NCBI GenBank assembly: GCA_963920635.1
Contig: OY987298.1
Location: forward strand, 107,203,309 to 107,267,308
Length of the DNA stretch: 64,000 bases
Reading direction: 5' to 3'
Source of the DNA: Pseudeuparius sepicola
Taxonomy: Eukaryota > Arthropoda > Insecta > Coleoptera > Anthribidae
The notes beneath the pieces were generated by a model. That model was not told the DNA's origin. It saw nothing but the letters and a program-made list of their open reading frames with translations, and made no database searches. The position numbers and the translations under genes are program-made. Below are positions 10,198 to 20,812 of the stretch, in pieces. Within the stretch, counting starts at the first letter, position 1. Each line of letters begins with the position of its first letter.

Positions 10198-11555
10198 CAC
10201 TCCTGGACAAAATTAACGCACCACTTTATAATCTAAATATTTACAATAAAACACAAAATAAATCTAAGTTACATTGCAATGATAATGAAAAAACAGCAAA
10301 ACAGAATAAATGCATCTGGGTCAACACTAATACTGTGTATAGGCCCTCCTCTATTCTTATCACTGCATTCATGCGTCGAGGCATGCTTGATATGAAATGT
10401 TCAACAAAAGCTTGCGGAATTTTCTCCCACTTCAATAGCGACCTCTATGAGTTGTTTGTGATTAATCGTCTACGATTTCGATTTTTTTTTGAGATAGTCT
10501 TATAGATGCTCTATATAGGATTCATGTCAGGACTGTTAGGTGGCCACTGTAATAAAGAGATATTAACATCATTTAGGTAACCAATAACCTGTGCTACATG
10601 GGGACGAGCGTTGTCCTGCATGAATAAAAAAATTAGGTCCAACAAACGGAGCAAAAGGCATTACATGTTCGACAATAGTGTTGTCTAAGTAATATTGGGC
10701 ATTCATAGACCTCGTACGTATAGCAACCAACTCCGTACGAGCATCGAAACAAATTCCACACCAAAACATTTTAGAGCCAACACCAAAAGGTACTGTAGGA
10801 GAGATATTGCAGCTAGCAAACCTTTCTCCTCGCCTTCACCAGACACGCTTACGTCCATCTGGAGCTTTAAGGCTACCTCTAGTTTCATCGGAGAACAGAA
10901 TTTGTTCCAATCATTGATGGTCCAATTCTGATGTAGTCCTGCCAAATTCAATCTCTGAACTTTGTGTTCTTTAGTAAGCAAGGTTTTTTTGGCAGGTCTT
11001 TTGTAACTCAATCCTGCTTCATGTAAACGTCTTCTAACCGTTCGAGACTCAATTCTGGTTTATGTAAACGTCTTCTAACCGTTAGAGACAATTAGAGCGA
11101 TATTTCGAACATCTGCTAATTGTTTAGCAGATTGCTGGCGACTCTCCTGTTTCTGAGAGCACGTTGTCTCAAAAAACGATTCTCAATTTGATTGGTGCAA
11201 CATTTTCGCCCTTGCCCTGGTCTTCGATAGTACGAGCCCGTCTCATTATGTCGTCTCACCATGCGGCAGATGCTGGAATGATGTCTTCCTAACAAACCAG
11301 CAACATATCCTTCATCCAGGAGAATCGATGCTCGAACTGCATCTTCAATTGACAAATTTCTTTGGCTGTTCATTTTTCTTACTTGATTTACTCGCAACTA
11401 AACTTCCCAACATGCATGTGATAAAATAAAGCTTGCCTTTCACAGACACTTTGCTTTAATCCGCACATTTTAAGAAAATTTTAACACAGTTTTAGTCTAA
11501 AAATATAAAAATATAGAGAAAAATATGAGTGGTGCGTTAATTTTGTCCAGGGTTG
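10198..11555 (-). mobile_element. Tc1-type transposon, decayed
   Basis: A 1.36-kb element bounded by ~27-bp TIRs: 10198-10224 (CACTCCTGGACAAAATTAAC then GCACCAC) and its reverse complement at 11529-11555, with two mismatches at the outer right end. TA lies at 10196-10197 on the left; the right-hand TA has been lost. The transposase on the minus strand is broken by frameshifts. Length and TIR fit the Tc1/mariner superfamily. Confidence 0.9.
10241..11397 (-). pseudogene. Tc1-like transposase, frameshifted
   Basis: Minus-strand pieces collinear with a Tc1 transposase. 11116-11397 has the N-terminal helix-turn-helix DNA-binding region, including GRHHSSICRMVRRHNETGSY. 10703-11011 has the region ahead of the first catalytic Asp (KRPAKKTLLTKEHKVQRL) and then shifts frame. 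10569-10769 contains MFWCGI and leads into the segment where the second catalytic Asp is expected, again shifted. 10241-10435 carries the C-terminal end (WEKIPQAFVEHFISSMPRRM). At least three frame changes separate these pieces, so no functional enzyme is made. A short tandem duplication at about 11019-11086 adds to the damage. Confidence 0.88.
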
Positions 11556-11670
11556 GGTGTTTGAACCAAGCCTGGCCTGATAGCATATAAATTTTGGGTT
11601 CGCCTCGACACTATTAAAACAAAATTTACTAAACGTTCACTAGAATTTACGTCAATATGTAGGAGAATAA

Positions 11671-12330
11671 CACGGGCGTAGCCAGGATTTAGTTTTTGGG
11701 GGGGGGGGGGGTTTAGTTTGAGAAGTAAATAAAACAACAAAAATATACTTACATGAAATTTAATATCTATATATTCATCCGAAAAACTACGACATATTTA
11801 TAAAGTTCTTAACTTTAAATGAAATGGATAAATTAATTTCGTTCCTCTGCGCTAAATCTAAAACCATTAAAGAAGAAATCTTCGGCTTTTTCTTTTAAAT
11901 ATATCCACTACTTCATCTGCATGAATTTCTGTTCCATAGTGAATGTTCATTAGAGCCAAACCATTAAGTATGTTTTCACTTGCAGTGTTTCGTAAATAGT
12001 TTTTCAGTCTCCTTAGGCTCGAGAAAGACCTTTCTGGGGTAGCAGTGGATACATGAATAGTAGCCAAGATTTGTAGTAATGTGTAAATATTAGGATAAAG
12101 GTTTTTATCGCACATATCTAGGCATTCCAAACTAGATTTCGGGGTAGGCAAGTTCGGCTGCAACTGCGTCTGCCTCTCGTCAAAAGATGGCGCTAGGCGC
12201 TACTATTACTACATATATTCAAACGTAATAATAATTTAACTCTTCACTCCTCGTATTTTTAGGTAATATTTTGCTTATTTCGGGGGGGGGGGTTTGAACC
12301 CCCGAAACCCCCCCCTTGGCTACGCCCGTG
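11671..12330 (-). mobile_element. Internally deleted hAT transposon
   Basis: The ends read CACGGGCGTAGCCAGG at 11671 and CTTGGCTACGCCCGTG ending at 12330, inverted copies each followed inward by a long G or C run. Between them remains only the C-terminal hAT dimerisation region on the minus strand. No matching 8-bp target duplication is visible (flanks GAGAATAA and TCATGTAT), so the insertion is old or rearranged. Confidence 0.8.
11867..12163 (-). pseudogene. hAT transposase C-terminal dimerisation fragment
   Basis: 98 codons with the hAT family C-terminal signature: LLQILATIHVSTATPERSFS followed by SLRRLKNYLRNT and a LNGLALMNIHYG segment. This region mediates transposase dimerisation and sits at the end of full-length hAT transposases. 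The catalytic and zinc-finger parts are missing, so this is a remnant in a deleted element. Confidence 0.88.
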
Positions 12331-12744
12331 TCATGTATATTTTTTGTAATTAATACCTACTAATTAAGTTATACATACTATAAAGAGCCAAACGTATTAG
12401 TATTTGGCAGTGATATTGTCGTGCTAAATTCTAAACAAATTATTTTTTATGTTCCATTTTATGTTTATTGGCCATCTTCCTTTGAAGCTTTAAAAATAGT
12501 TCAACAATTCATAGATAGAACAACGATTATTTGATATTAGAGTATCATCGAGTATCAGGCAGATTATACAAGGAACAAAACAAAAACATGTCTTTCTTCT
12601 GTATGTATACAAAATGGACAGGGTTTTTATCTGCTCTACTCAGTGTTACCGCATAACCATCTTAATTAAATCAAAATCCTGTGTGGTTGGTGCTCTATGG
12701 ATACAATTAAAAGCTACTGTTCCTCAGTTACTTCCCCCCCATGG
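12331..12744. other. No recognised feature
   Basis: AT-rich; nothing supported. Confidence 0.5.
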
Positions 12745-12972
12745 ATGATTAATCACGCCAGATCGATCGGTCCATCGGCGCGAATTAAATACAATCGGCT
12801 ATAGCGGAAATGCAGGATAATGCTGCAAGCCAGCTGGAAGAATTTTAATTCGGGCTTGTTATCCACCCATGTTTGCCCCCACCAATCGCATCAATTTTGC
12901 AGACTTTCTGCGACGCCCGGTGATGTCAGATACTTTATAATGCGATTTCGTTGCGTCCTCGCCACCCTGCCT
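12745..12972. repeat. GC-rich block, copy 2 of a diverged pair
   Basis: Direct-orientation, diverged copy of 381-633; see that entry for shared landmarks. This copy is less GC-rich and lacks the G run and the octamer of copy 1. No terminal repeats or duplications mark its ends. Confidence 0.6.
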
Positions 12973-13524
12973 TTATACGAAGTATATAAATAAACAATTG
13001 ACTGATTAAATCTGAAAGATCGATAATTATTGTAAGTTTATAAATATTTTTTGTTTGTTTTATACGACTACATATTTCGACATATGGGATCCAAGATCGA
13101 TCTAGTGGAGGCGCCGGTTTGTTTATGCATATACAAAACCTATCTGTGTTATGCGTGATATTAAGAAACTACTAAACAAGTTATGTTATGACCAAATATA
13201 ATGGATTTGTGAATATGACTCTTAAGAAAAATTAGTGCACATCGTTTGCTCGAGTATTGGGGAAACCCTATAAGAAACCGTAAAATAATATAGTAATTCC
13301 AGTTAGAGTAATATAATTCGAAATGAAGTATAGCTGTTGACAATTTACATTTTTTTTACAAAGGCTTTGTCCTTAATCGAACCATAAGGTAAATCCGAAG
13401 CAATACACTCCGCCACAGGAACTTGAAACAAACTGATTAAAACATATTCAAATCTGTTCTTAAAACGAACAGTCGAACAACTATCGTATCAACAATTAGG
13501 AGAATTACTTACTGAAAGAACCCT
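12973..13524. other. No recognised feature
   Basis: AT-rich spacer; nothing supported. Confidence 0.5.
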
Positions 13525-13532
13525 GTTAGACC

Positions 13533-15261
13533 CAGGGCCGTGTTAAGGGGGGGGGCGAAGGGGGTGTTCGCCCCGGGCGCCCTATTCAAGGGGGCGCCAA
13601 AATCAACAAAGACGCTAGTACTAATAATTTACTGCTTCAAAATTTAAATTTTTTAAATTTTTTAGTTACCTACCGATTTTTATTTTTCTAGGACAATGAT
13701 TTCGCATACATCTACTGAACTCTTTGTAAGTTGTGAATTCGGAACCTGTCTACGTCTATACCGATGTCTATGTCGTTGTGGAATATTTTAATTGATTTCG
13801 CTATTTTTCCCGAGATGACGCGGTGGCGGCCGGCGCTTGATGATTTGACGTTGACACGAATCGTTGTAAAAAGGATTGTTCTGTAAATAAAGAACCCAAC
13901 TTTCGCCAACGAGCAACGTGTTAGTTAAATAGAGGAATCGATATCGACATAGATTTTTGGTTTCTGGATACTAATCGTAAATTAGTTGGCAAGTACAATA
14001 AATACTTGTGCATTCATATTAGCTGAATCATGAATTTGTAGCATCAAACCCTGTTTTAATGAAGACTTGGTTTTGTTGAACTTGAATTTTAATATTATCG
14101 CTCAATTCTTGATATGGCAAATAGCAAAAGTACTAAACAATCACACACTGTGTTTAGAATAACGTACCAACCTGGTGGTTTCTATTGTGGCAAATTTTCG
14201 TATCTGGTAAATTGTAAGAATATTCTTTCTGGTATATGAGGTTCTGCTTTCTGGTGCAAAATAAAAATTAAAAGTTATTTGCTCTTGTGAAGTATATAAA
14301 TGAAAAATATGTAACTAAACTAAAATCGTTCTTTAACCGTACACTAGATTGTGACAGGTAAATGTTTAATATTTAATGTCCCCAGAATTCTGTAAGCGGT
14401 GGTCATATTGATATTATGGATAGGTACCTAACAGAGGAAAGGACCGCAATCAACACAATTTACGTTTGACGCGCACGAATTCTAAATTTGAGTAGATAGA
14501 AATTAACATTAAACTGTGTTCTTTGAAGCACAGAAAAAGGCTATAGTTATAGTTTCTGTATTCTAAGTTAGGTTAGAACCATAGGGACTCTTTAAAATAA
14601 AGGGACCCAGCATTTCACAGTCTATCACATAGCAAAAGTGAAGCCTTGAGGGGAAGTTTGTTTTCTGTAGACTCCAAGGAGACGACATAAGTGGGCTGGT
14701 ACAAGGTTATGTTATATGTCAGTGTCCAAGTGCCATCAGGTTTTATGTGATAGTGCCATAGATTCTAAAGGAGGCAAAAAATTTCCCATCAAAATTCACA
14801 ATTTTTAAGTTTTCTAACTTCCAGATACTCAGACAATTAAAGAATTTCAACTATACAATAAATTTGTTTCATTTGACAGTTGCCATATTCGGTAGTAGAC
14901 AAGTCTAATTTATATATATCTAATACTATTAGAATGATGAAAGAATAGGCCTCACTTTGGAAAGTATAATGCTGGGTCCCCTTATTTTAAAGAGTCCCTG
15001 GTTAGAACCATATATAATATCAAGGTAAAGGTTAGGCCTCTGTAACAAGAATTGACATTTCTGCCAGACATGCTAAATACGCACCTGGAGGCGCCCAAAA
15101 CAAGTATGCCAATTATTGTAATTTCTGGTGTACCCATAGTTAAAGGGAGATTTTAGTATACATATTTAATTTAATTTAATAAATATAATTTTGATTTGGG
15201 GGGGGGGGGGCGCCAAAAAATAACTTTGCCCCAGCCAAATTTTTACCTTAACACGGCCCTA
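13533..15261. mobile_element. Non-autonomous hAT-like element with 8-bp duplication
   Basis: TIRs CAGGGCCGTGTTAAGG at 13533 and its reverse complement ending 15261 (last base changed). The flanks are perfect 8-bp duplications, GTTAGACC, at 13525-13532 and 15262-15269, the length typical of hAT elements. Subterminal G runs with GGGCGCC follow at both ends. No transposase is detectable; the short minus-strand frame at 13712-13909 is unsupported. A younger element is nested at 14583-14999. Confidence 0.88.
14583..14999. mobile_element. 417-bp MITE with 32-bp TIRs and 12-bp direct repeats
   Basis: The left end AGGGACTCTTTAAAATAA continues to GGGACCCAGCATT; the right end is its reverse complement with one mismatch over 32 bp. 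Both sides are flanked by the identical 12-mer GGTTAGAACCAT (14571-14582 and 15000-15011). It is nested in the hAT-like element. It has no coding capacity. A 12-bp duplication is longer than hAT (8) or the usual Mutator-like length (8-10), so the superfamily is open. Confidence 0.85.
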
Positions 15262-15269
15262 GTTAGACC

Positions 15270-16657
15270 TCCCACAAAATGTCATTTATCTTTATATTCC
15301 TGGGACTGCCACATAAATTATAACGCACCTGCAACCAAAAATATATTAGATCAATGCTAGTTAAAAAGAAACCATTTCAGAAGGGGTTCGTTAAGCGTTT
15401 TCTGAGCCATCTCTAGATCTATAACTAAAATAGTCAGTACAGGCCTTGTCTATCCATTTCTAGTCAGTTAACCGTATTTCTAAAGTAATCCATACGATGG
15501 CGCTACTAATCTGGTTGATGAAAGATATTAATATTGGAATCAGCGCTCTCTAACAATGGGTGGTATAAGCACGCAACCTACTGGAGACATCAGAAGATTC
15601 CATTGTATCTTGATGCGACGTTGCCAGATCAATACATTATTTATGGCAGAGTCCCACAAAATACCTTTTTTAAATATTTCAACTTCTTCAGTTGAACCAC
15701 AGTAAATAGATACCGTCGATCGAGGAAGGAAATCTAAGTAGATACCTAAATAAAAAACAGGGCAGTTCAAATTTTGTTTTTATAATAGGATCAAATGAGG
15801 ACAAAGCGTGTATTTTTTATCCACGCATATTTATTGCATAAATCGATTGAACTTGGGGCGTCATTTATGAATGAATCCAGAAGCCGACTAAATGAAAATG
15901 AAATATTAGAAAATAGGTACGTACCTTGTCTATCCATTTAGACAAGGGTACTTATTTTTAGAAATATGCGAATTATATTCAAAACAGTAAAACAGTTTTT
16001 CAACAGAAATATCGATCTCCTAGCGCAAACACACACTGAAAACTAACGCAGCTACAAAAACAACCTATTTCTGTTTCTATCAAAACAATGCAAATTAAAA
16101 TAAATACTAGACCGGCTCTGCTAGGGCCTAGCTCTAAACTCGATCCACTGCTTATTTATCTATACAGGGTGTTTACTTTTAGTGTTTACACTATTGGTAA
16201 CTAAATTTGAAAGAGGTAGAGTGGATTAAATTAGAAAAAAAGTTGCGCATTTCAATACTCTCTAAGACCCTTTAAAGAAATCGAAAATAGTTCAAGCCGT
16301 TCCTGAAATATCCTGAAAAAATAAAATTGGTTATTTTCTTTTTTATTATTTATCACTTTAACAGGTGATAGAAAACAAAAAAATAACCGCACATTCTTGC
16401 ATAAACTATATCTTTTTAAGGCTTTATAAAAAAGTTACAGGGTGTTAAAGTTGGGAAAAATATGTGGACTTTATTGAATATTTACCAAACTAATAGAGAT
16501 ATTTAAGTCATATTTGGTACACGTTATACGGTTATACCGGCATGGGTTAGCATTAAACATGTTAATATCAAGCACTTTTAACAACCAGTGGCGGAGATGT
16601 GGGTAATTATAGTTCAATAATTGTTTTTAGAAAAAAAAAGAATCACCTTTGTACATA
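15270..16657. other. No gene; one solitary TACAGGGTG end near 16166
   Basis: AT-rich. At about 16164-16180 a TATACAGGGTGTTT motif looks like one end of the TA-flanked families seen elsewhere in the window, but I could not pair it with a second end. Confidence 0.45.
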
Positions 16658-17870
16658 CAGGGAGTCCAACTTTAAAAGTGTACAAATCCGTAAAATCTTC
16701 ATTTTTGGAGATAATCGCATAAACTTTTTGTTTGTTTGAAAAGCCTTCAAAAACCGCTTCTTCTGATCTTCGTTGTCATTTGCAAAATGCAAACCCATGG
16801 CCGGCTGCGATTTTTTTATACACCCGATTTTCACGAGAACTATGTAGCGATTTTTTTTTATTTAAAATCTGATCCCACTACGTTAATCAGAACACCACAA
16901 AACCCCCATATACCAAATTTGAACAAAAATATACATCCATTCTGTAGGGTGTCAAAGTTGAGCAAAATAGGAATTTTAGCGACATCTGGCGAGACAAGTG
17001 TGCCATATAATCACTTCAAAACAGTTAACAGTTAACAGGACCACTCAAAATGTTGGTGTGAAAAGATTTACTACTACAGGGCATTTTTCTCTGAGCCATC
17101 TCAAATTTCTGAATTTTTATTAAACTTTCTACTAGTCAGGAGTGCTTTGGAATCATTGAAAAAATATTAATAAACACAAAAGTAATTAATTTATTTATAA
17201 AATGCCAACCAGCAAATAAAAACAATTTAAATTATTGGACCTTTCTCAACAAAGTCACTGTCTAAGATAATACATTTTCTGTGCCTTTCCTGTTGTGGCA
17301 CACCGGACTTACTGACTGGCAGGCTTCTGTAGTTTTTAGATTTGGTTCGTTTATAGTGTGGAGCGGTTTTGATATACTCGATTTTTGACCCGTATAAAGT
17401 TCAAAAAATTCGGTAATTTGAGATGACACAGATAAGAACACTCTGTATATTTTCTACCTTTGCACACCAACACCTTGAGTGGTCCTATTGACCATTCAAC
17501 TGTTTTGAATGGATTCCACGGCACACTTGACTTGGCAGGTGCCTTTAAAATTCCTATTTTGCTCAATTTTGACACCCTGCAGAATGAAACTCCCTGTATA
17601 TTTTTTATTCAAATTTGGTATATAAGGGTTTTGGGGTGTTCTGATTAACGCTGTGGAGTCAGATTTTAAATAAAAAAATCGCTAAATCGTTTTCGAGAAA
17701 ATCGGGGGTATAAAAAAATCGCAGCCGGCCCTGTATTTGCATTTTGAATTTGGCGGGAAGGTAAAAAAAAATCGTTTTTTAAGGCCTTTCAAACGATAAA
17801 AAGTTTAGGCGATTATCTCCCAAAAATGAAGATTTTACGGATTTGTACAGTATTAAAGTTGGACACCCTG
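16658..17870. mobile_element. Foldback element, ~400-bp arms, TA-flanked
   Basis: The left arm (16658 to about 17065) begins CAGGGAGTCCAACTTTAA; the right arm (about 17455-17870) is its diverged reverse complement ending in CACCCTG. TA sits outside both ends (16656-16657, 17871-17872). The loop of about 390 bp has no recognisable coding region. Open frames inside the arms are mirror images and not genes. Confidence 0.85.
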
Positions 17871-17876
17871 TATGTA

Positions 17877-18318
17877 ATAGAATGTATTCAATTTCTTATG
17901 TAAATTTTAATTGTAAACAAAAACGTCCTCTTGACATTTTTTATGTGCCACGATTTTTCTGAAAATTTATCAAAAAAATTTGCTCCATAAGTAGTTTAAA
18001 TAAAGTAACTTTTCCAACTTACCTAAAATATTTAGGGAAGATAAAATTAATGTTACACTCTGTATCTTGAAAAGTAAAACCTTGAATGGGTAAGTTTATT
18101 GGGATAAGTTACTGTATGTAAAGTAAAAAACACATTTATTTCTACTTTGGGTCTTACTTATGGAGCAAATTTTTGAGTTAATTTTTTTCAGAAATACCTC
18201 GAGATAATAAGAAAAAATCAAATTTCCTAGGAAAGCATGACTCATATGAAAAAATGCGAAGAGAACGTTTTTTGTTTACAATTAAAATTTGCATAAGAAA
18301 TGGATACATTTTCTTGCT
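17877..18318. repeat. Inverted-repeat element with ~140-bp arms
   Basis: The left arm (17877-18010), containing TTTAATTGTAAACAAAAACG and TTTGCTCCATAAGTA, is mirrored at about 18165-18318. It directly abuts the preceding foldback. No target duplication is clear. Confidence 0.7.
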
Positions 18319-18462
18319 ATAAAAGGTGATTTTTTTCCCAGAAACGATCTGCTGTAATTACCCACTTCGCCGCCACTTCAATCACGTATGCCTTGATTGA
18401 CAGGGAAGCTTCCATAATAAATTAGTTTTTCAAACGGCATTTTTAACTCTTTCCTGTTTAAC

Positions 18463-18594
18463 ATGAGTTCTAGTGGCGAAGACACCAAAATAAGCACTCC
18501 TCCCGAAATACAAAATGCGGCGAAAGAGGCTTCACTTAATTTGTCACCCGAAAAATCGAGGAAAAAGTACGAATTGGTATATAAACAATTCATG
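18463..18594 (+). pseudogene. Crypton-like tyrosine recombinase, N-terminal part
   Basis: An ATG at 18463 starts a frame of 44 codons with STPPEIQNAAKEASLNLSPE and then SRKKYELVYKQFM. This matches, by my recollection, the N-terminal core-binding (SAM-like) domain of Crypton-type tyrosine recombinases that are common in insects, where KYELVYKQFM is followed after one residue by Trp. The frame then runs into the insertion at 18595. The protein resumes at 20418. Crypton elements integrate with a tyrosine recombinase; this copy lacks the catalytic domain and is broken. No search could be run, so the family call is tentative. Confidence 0.6.
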
Positions 18595-18738
18595 CACAGT
18601 AAAAAATCCGGTGTTAAATTTGACACGAAAAGTGGTCTATATAAGTCCACACCATATCTGGTTAATTTTACACCTTCTTTTTTGGTAAATTTCTCCAAAT
18701 GTTCTGGTGAAAATAAGAACTATGCTGGTGTGAATATT

Positions 18739-18779
18739 TAACACGGCGTTGTGTAAGATTAACACCGTGTTGTGTAAAT
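18739..18779. promoter_or_regulatory. Two ACAC-N6-GTGT dyads, left end
   Basis: ACAC-N6-GTGT occurs at 18741-18754 and 18762-18775, start-to-start 21 bp. Both are preceded by TTA or TTAA. They mirror the six-site cluster at the right end of the insertion and could be binding sites for a dimeric protein; that function is inferred. Confidence 0.6.
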
Positions 18780-18813
18780 TTAACACGAAATTTGGTCAAA
18801 ATTATAATTTTAC

Positions 18814-19083
18814 TTTTTTTTTTGGGTTGGGCTGCTTGGCCATTCCCCAGGTTCGAGGGCCTATTTATCCCTCCTTCGATCGGCTGGCAGGGTTAATCTG
18901 GCTCGTAGCCATCCCATACCAGCCTATAATTTTTGTATCTGCTTAACCTAATCCTAATCCTATAAATTAAACCTAAAGACAAACACAACACCCATGGCAC
19001 ATACCGTGGTGGGACTCGAACCCACGACGTACGGTGCCAAAGCGTGGGTCAAATCGAAAGACCCACTCGGACACCGCCGCCCC
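18814..19083 (-). mobile_element. tRNA-derived SINE with 8-bp target duplication
   Basis: On the minus strand the 5' end reads GGCGGCGGTGTCCGAGTGGG, like a Ser/Leu-type tRNA head with a pol III A box, followed by a B box GGTTCGAGTCCC (plus-strand 19011-19022). The body is about 270 bp and ends in an A10 tail (T run 18814-18823). Perfect 8-bp duplications AATTTTAC flank it at 18806-18813 and 19084-19091. It has no coding capacity and would rely on a LINE for mobility. It is not a functional tRNA gene: no acceptor stem closes and the body is SINE-like. Confidence 0.85.
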
Positions 19084-19433
19084 AATTTTACATAATACCA
19101 TTGACTATAGATAATACTTTATTTTAAAGAAATTTCAAATGTCGTTGATAAGTTCAAATTAAGGAAATGTGTTATTTGTAAAAATAAAATAAAACTAAAA
19201 GATAAAGAAGCTGTATATGAACCTTGCATATACTATGTGCTTGGTCTTCAGTTTAAATTATATTTGTGGGACATAATAATCAGCAATAAGTAAAGGAAAG
19301 ACTTTATTTCAGTTCCAAAATATATGAACGATGCCTTACAAATATGTATAAAAAAATATCAACATTTTCTTTCTTAAAGTTTCAAATAAATATTCATTCT
19401 CACAGCCAAAAATATTTGGTTAATATAAAAAAG

Positions 19434-19434
<1 letters not shown>

Positions 19435-19469
<35 letters not shown>
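19435..19469. repeat. (TA)n microsatellite
   Basis: About 17 uninterrupted TA units. Confidence 0.95.
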
Positions 19470-19475
<6 letters not shown>

Positions 19476-20131
19476 ATTCGTAAGAAAAGTGTATACCTAA
19501 CCACAAACACAAGAAATGCTTTATGTTATAAGGATGCGACCAAACTATATTTCGTACAAATTCTCATACAATGTACTTAAGTAACTGTCGTCTTACAGAA
19601 TTGTCTGTGTGAGACAAAAGGAAACTTCAAACGTTGCGACACAGTGATTTAGTTAGATAGACCTGTTCTCACAAGCGCAAGCAGGTCCCAACTAAGTCGG
19701 AGCCAATCAGCAGGCATCAAAACAATCAGAACAGTCAGATAACTTAAAATCCTTCAATTATATTCACGACTGGTTGCTTATTCCGGTGAGAACAAACTCA
19801 TATTAACACAGTCGATGAGTATAGGTTATAGGGGCTATCACCTCGGCTATCACACAGTACCTTTCGCCGTCGCATCTGCATATTCACCTGTCGTTTTAAT
19901 CCATCTGACTTCACTTTGAAATTTTACTTCACATAACAACACCATTTTTGCACTATCGGCTTGTAGAATCACTTTTATACCTATTATACGAGCCACGCGG
20001 TCGGGTCACGCGTCACACAAACTGAGAAGCTTCGTCGCGCAACACGTTCGACAAACAACTGATGCGATGGCTTCGATTGCCTAAGATTTTACACCCATAA
20101 CTGGTGAAACGACTTCCCCCTCTCCTCTATT

Positions 20132-20272
20132 TAACACCAACTTGTGTCAATACGTTCAATTTAACACCGGTTAGTGTTAAGGAACACCGAATGGTGTTAA
20201 AGAACACCGCGTGGTGTGAACAAACACGAAGCCGTGTTAAAAATATAAAAAATTACACTCCTAAGTGTCAAA
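20132..20272. promoter_or_regulatory. Six phased ACAC-N6-GTGT dyads, right end
   Basis: Dyads start at 20134, 20164, 20184, 20204, 20224 and 20255, each exactly ACAC, six variable bases, GTGT. Four form contiguous 20-bp units (20162-20241) of the form TTAACACC-N4-GGTGTTAA. Starts are 20, 30 or 31 bp apart, i.e. close to whole DNA turns. The six internal bases vary while the arms are kept, as expected for a dimeric protein site. See the matching pair at 18739-18779. Confidence 0.75.
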
Positions 20273-20417
20273 ATTAACGAATTTGTTGTAGTGTGAATTT
20301 CACCAAATGAGGTATGGTTAAGATATTTGGAATCCACCAATTTTCGTGTCAATTTTCCACCAAAATTTCTTTCACCACTTACACGAAGAGGATTTACACC
20401 GATTTTTTTTTTCTGTG

Positions 20418-20590
20418 TGGAATAGAGAAGCAAAAAACACACACAATCATTTTCCAAAAGTGTTCTTCTTGTATACTTCTAAGAATTGTCGAAAAAAGAA
20501 AAAAATACAAAGCATCGTCCTTATGGTCGCATTATTCAATGCTAAGAAGTACAATTACGCTAAATCATCACATATCTTCGAAAATTTAAG
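20418..20590 (+). pseudogene. Crypton-like recombinase, continuation after insertion
   Basis: Starting with TGG the frame reads WNREAKNTHNHF and on to about 20505; a one-base shift in an A-rich run then gives KASSLWSHYSMLRSTI up to about 20575. The last piece is a strong match, from memory, to the conserved S-x-LWSRYSMLKSTI block of the same Crypton core-binding domain whose start lies at 18463-18594. The rest of the gene, including the catalytic R-H-R-Y part, is absent. The frameshift and the truncation mark it as a pseudogene. Confidence 0.6.
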
Positions 20591-20670
20591 ATAGAGACGC
20601 AATCTTGATATGTGTGATCCATATATTATACTTATACGTAAACAAATTTTATTCGCTGTTATGGCCGTAG

Positions 20671-20812
20671 AAAAAATATAGTATTTAACTCGTAAGCAAT
20701 GGTTATTACTCACTTCAATAAATTAAAACACTCGCTAACGCTCGTGTTGCAAACTTTATTTTCGTGAGTAATAACCATCATTACTTACTCGTTGAATAAT
20801 ATACTATTTTTT
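20671..20812. repeat. 142-bp hairpin MITE-like repeat
   Basis: AAAAAATATAGTATTTAACT at 20671 pairs with the end of the stretch near 20793-20812; an inner pair AATGGTTATTACTCAC / GTGAGTAATAACCAT strengthens the fold. The loop contains ACACTCGCTAACGCTCGTGT. No coding capacity. Confidence 0.65.

Larger units (their letters stand above)
18595..20417. mobile_element. 1.8-kb insertion with phased ACAC-N6-GTGT dyads
   Basis: The two halves of the Crypton-like frame are separated by this stretch. The ends are a short imperfect inverted repeat: CACAGTAAAAAATC at 18595 and the reverse complement of CACAGAAAAAAAAAATC ending at 20417. Beyond them both ends contain GGTGTTA/TAACACC motifs and, further in, 20-bp dyads (18739-18779 and 20132-20272). 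A TG dinucleotide on each outer side could be a 2-bp duplication. The CACAG start and subterminal repeats recall CACTA/EnSpm elements, but there is no transposase. A SINE and a (TA)n run lie inside. Confidence 0.55.

Noticed and set aside
13525..15269. Similarity of the outer duplication GTTAGACC and the nested element's GGTTAGAACCAT
   Set aside because: They differ by an inserted A and flank elements with unrelated TIRs; chance or shared target preference is more likely than one event.
19011..19083. Possible tRNA gene on the minus strand
   Set aside because: A and B boxes are present but no acceptor stem or standard anticodon arm closes; the 270-bp body, A tail and target duplication show a SINE.
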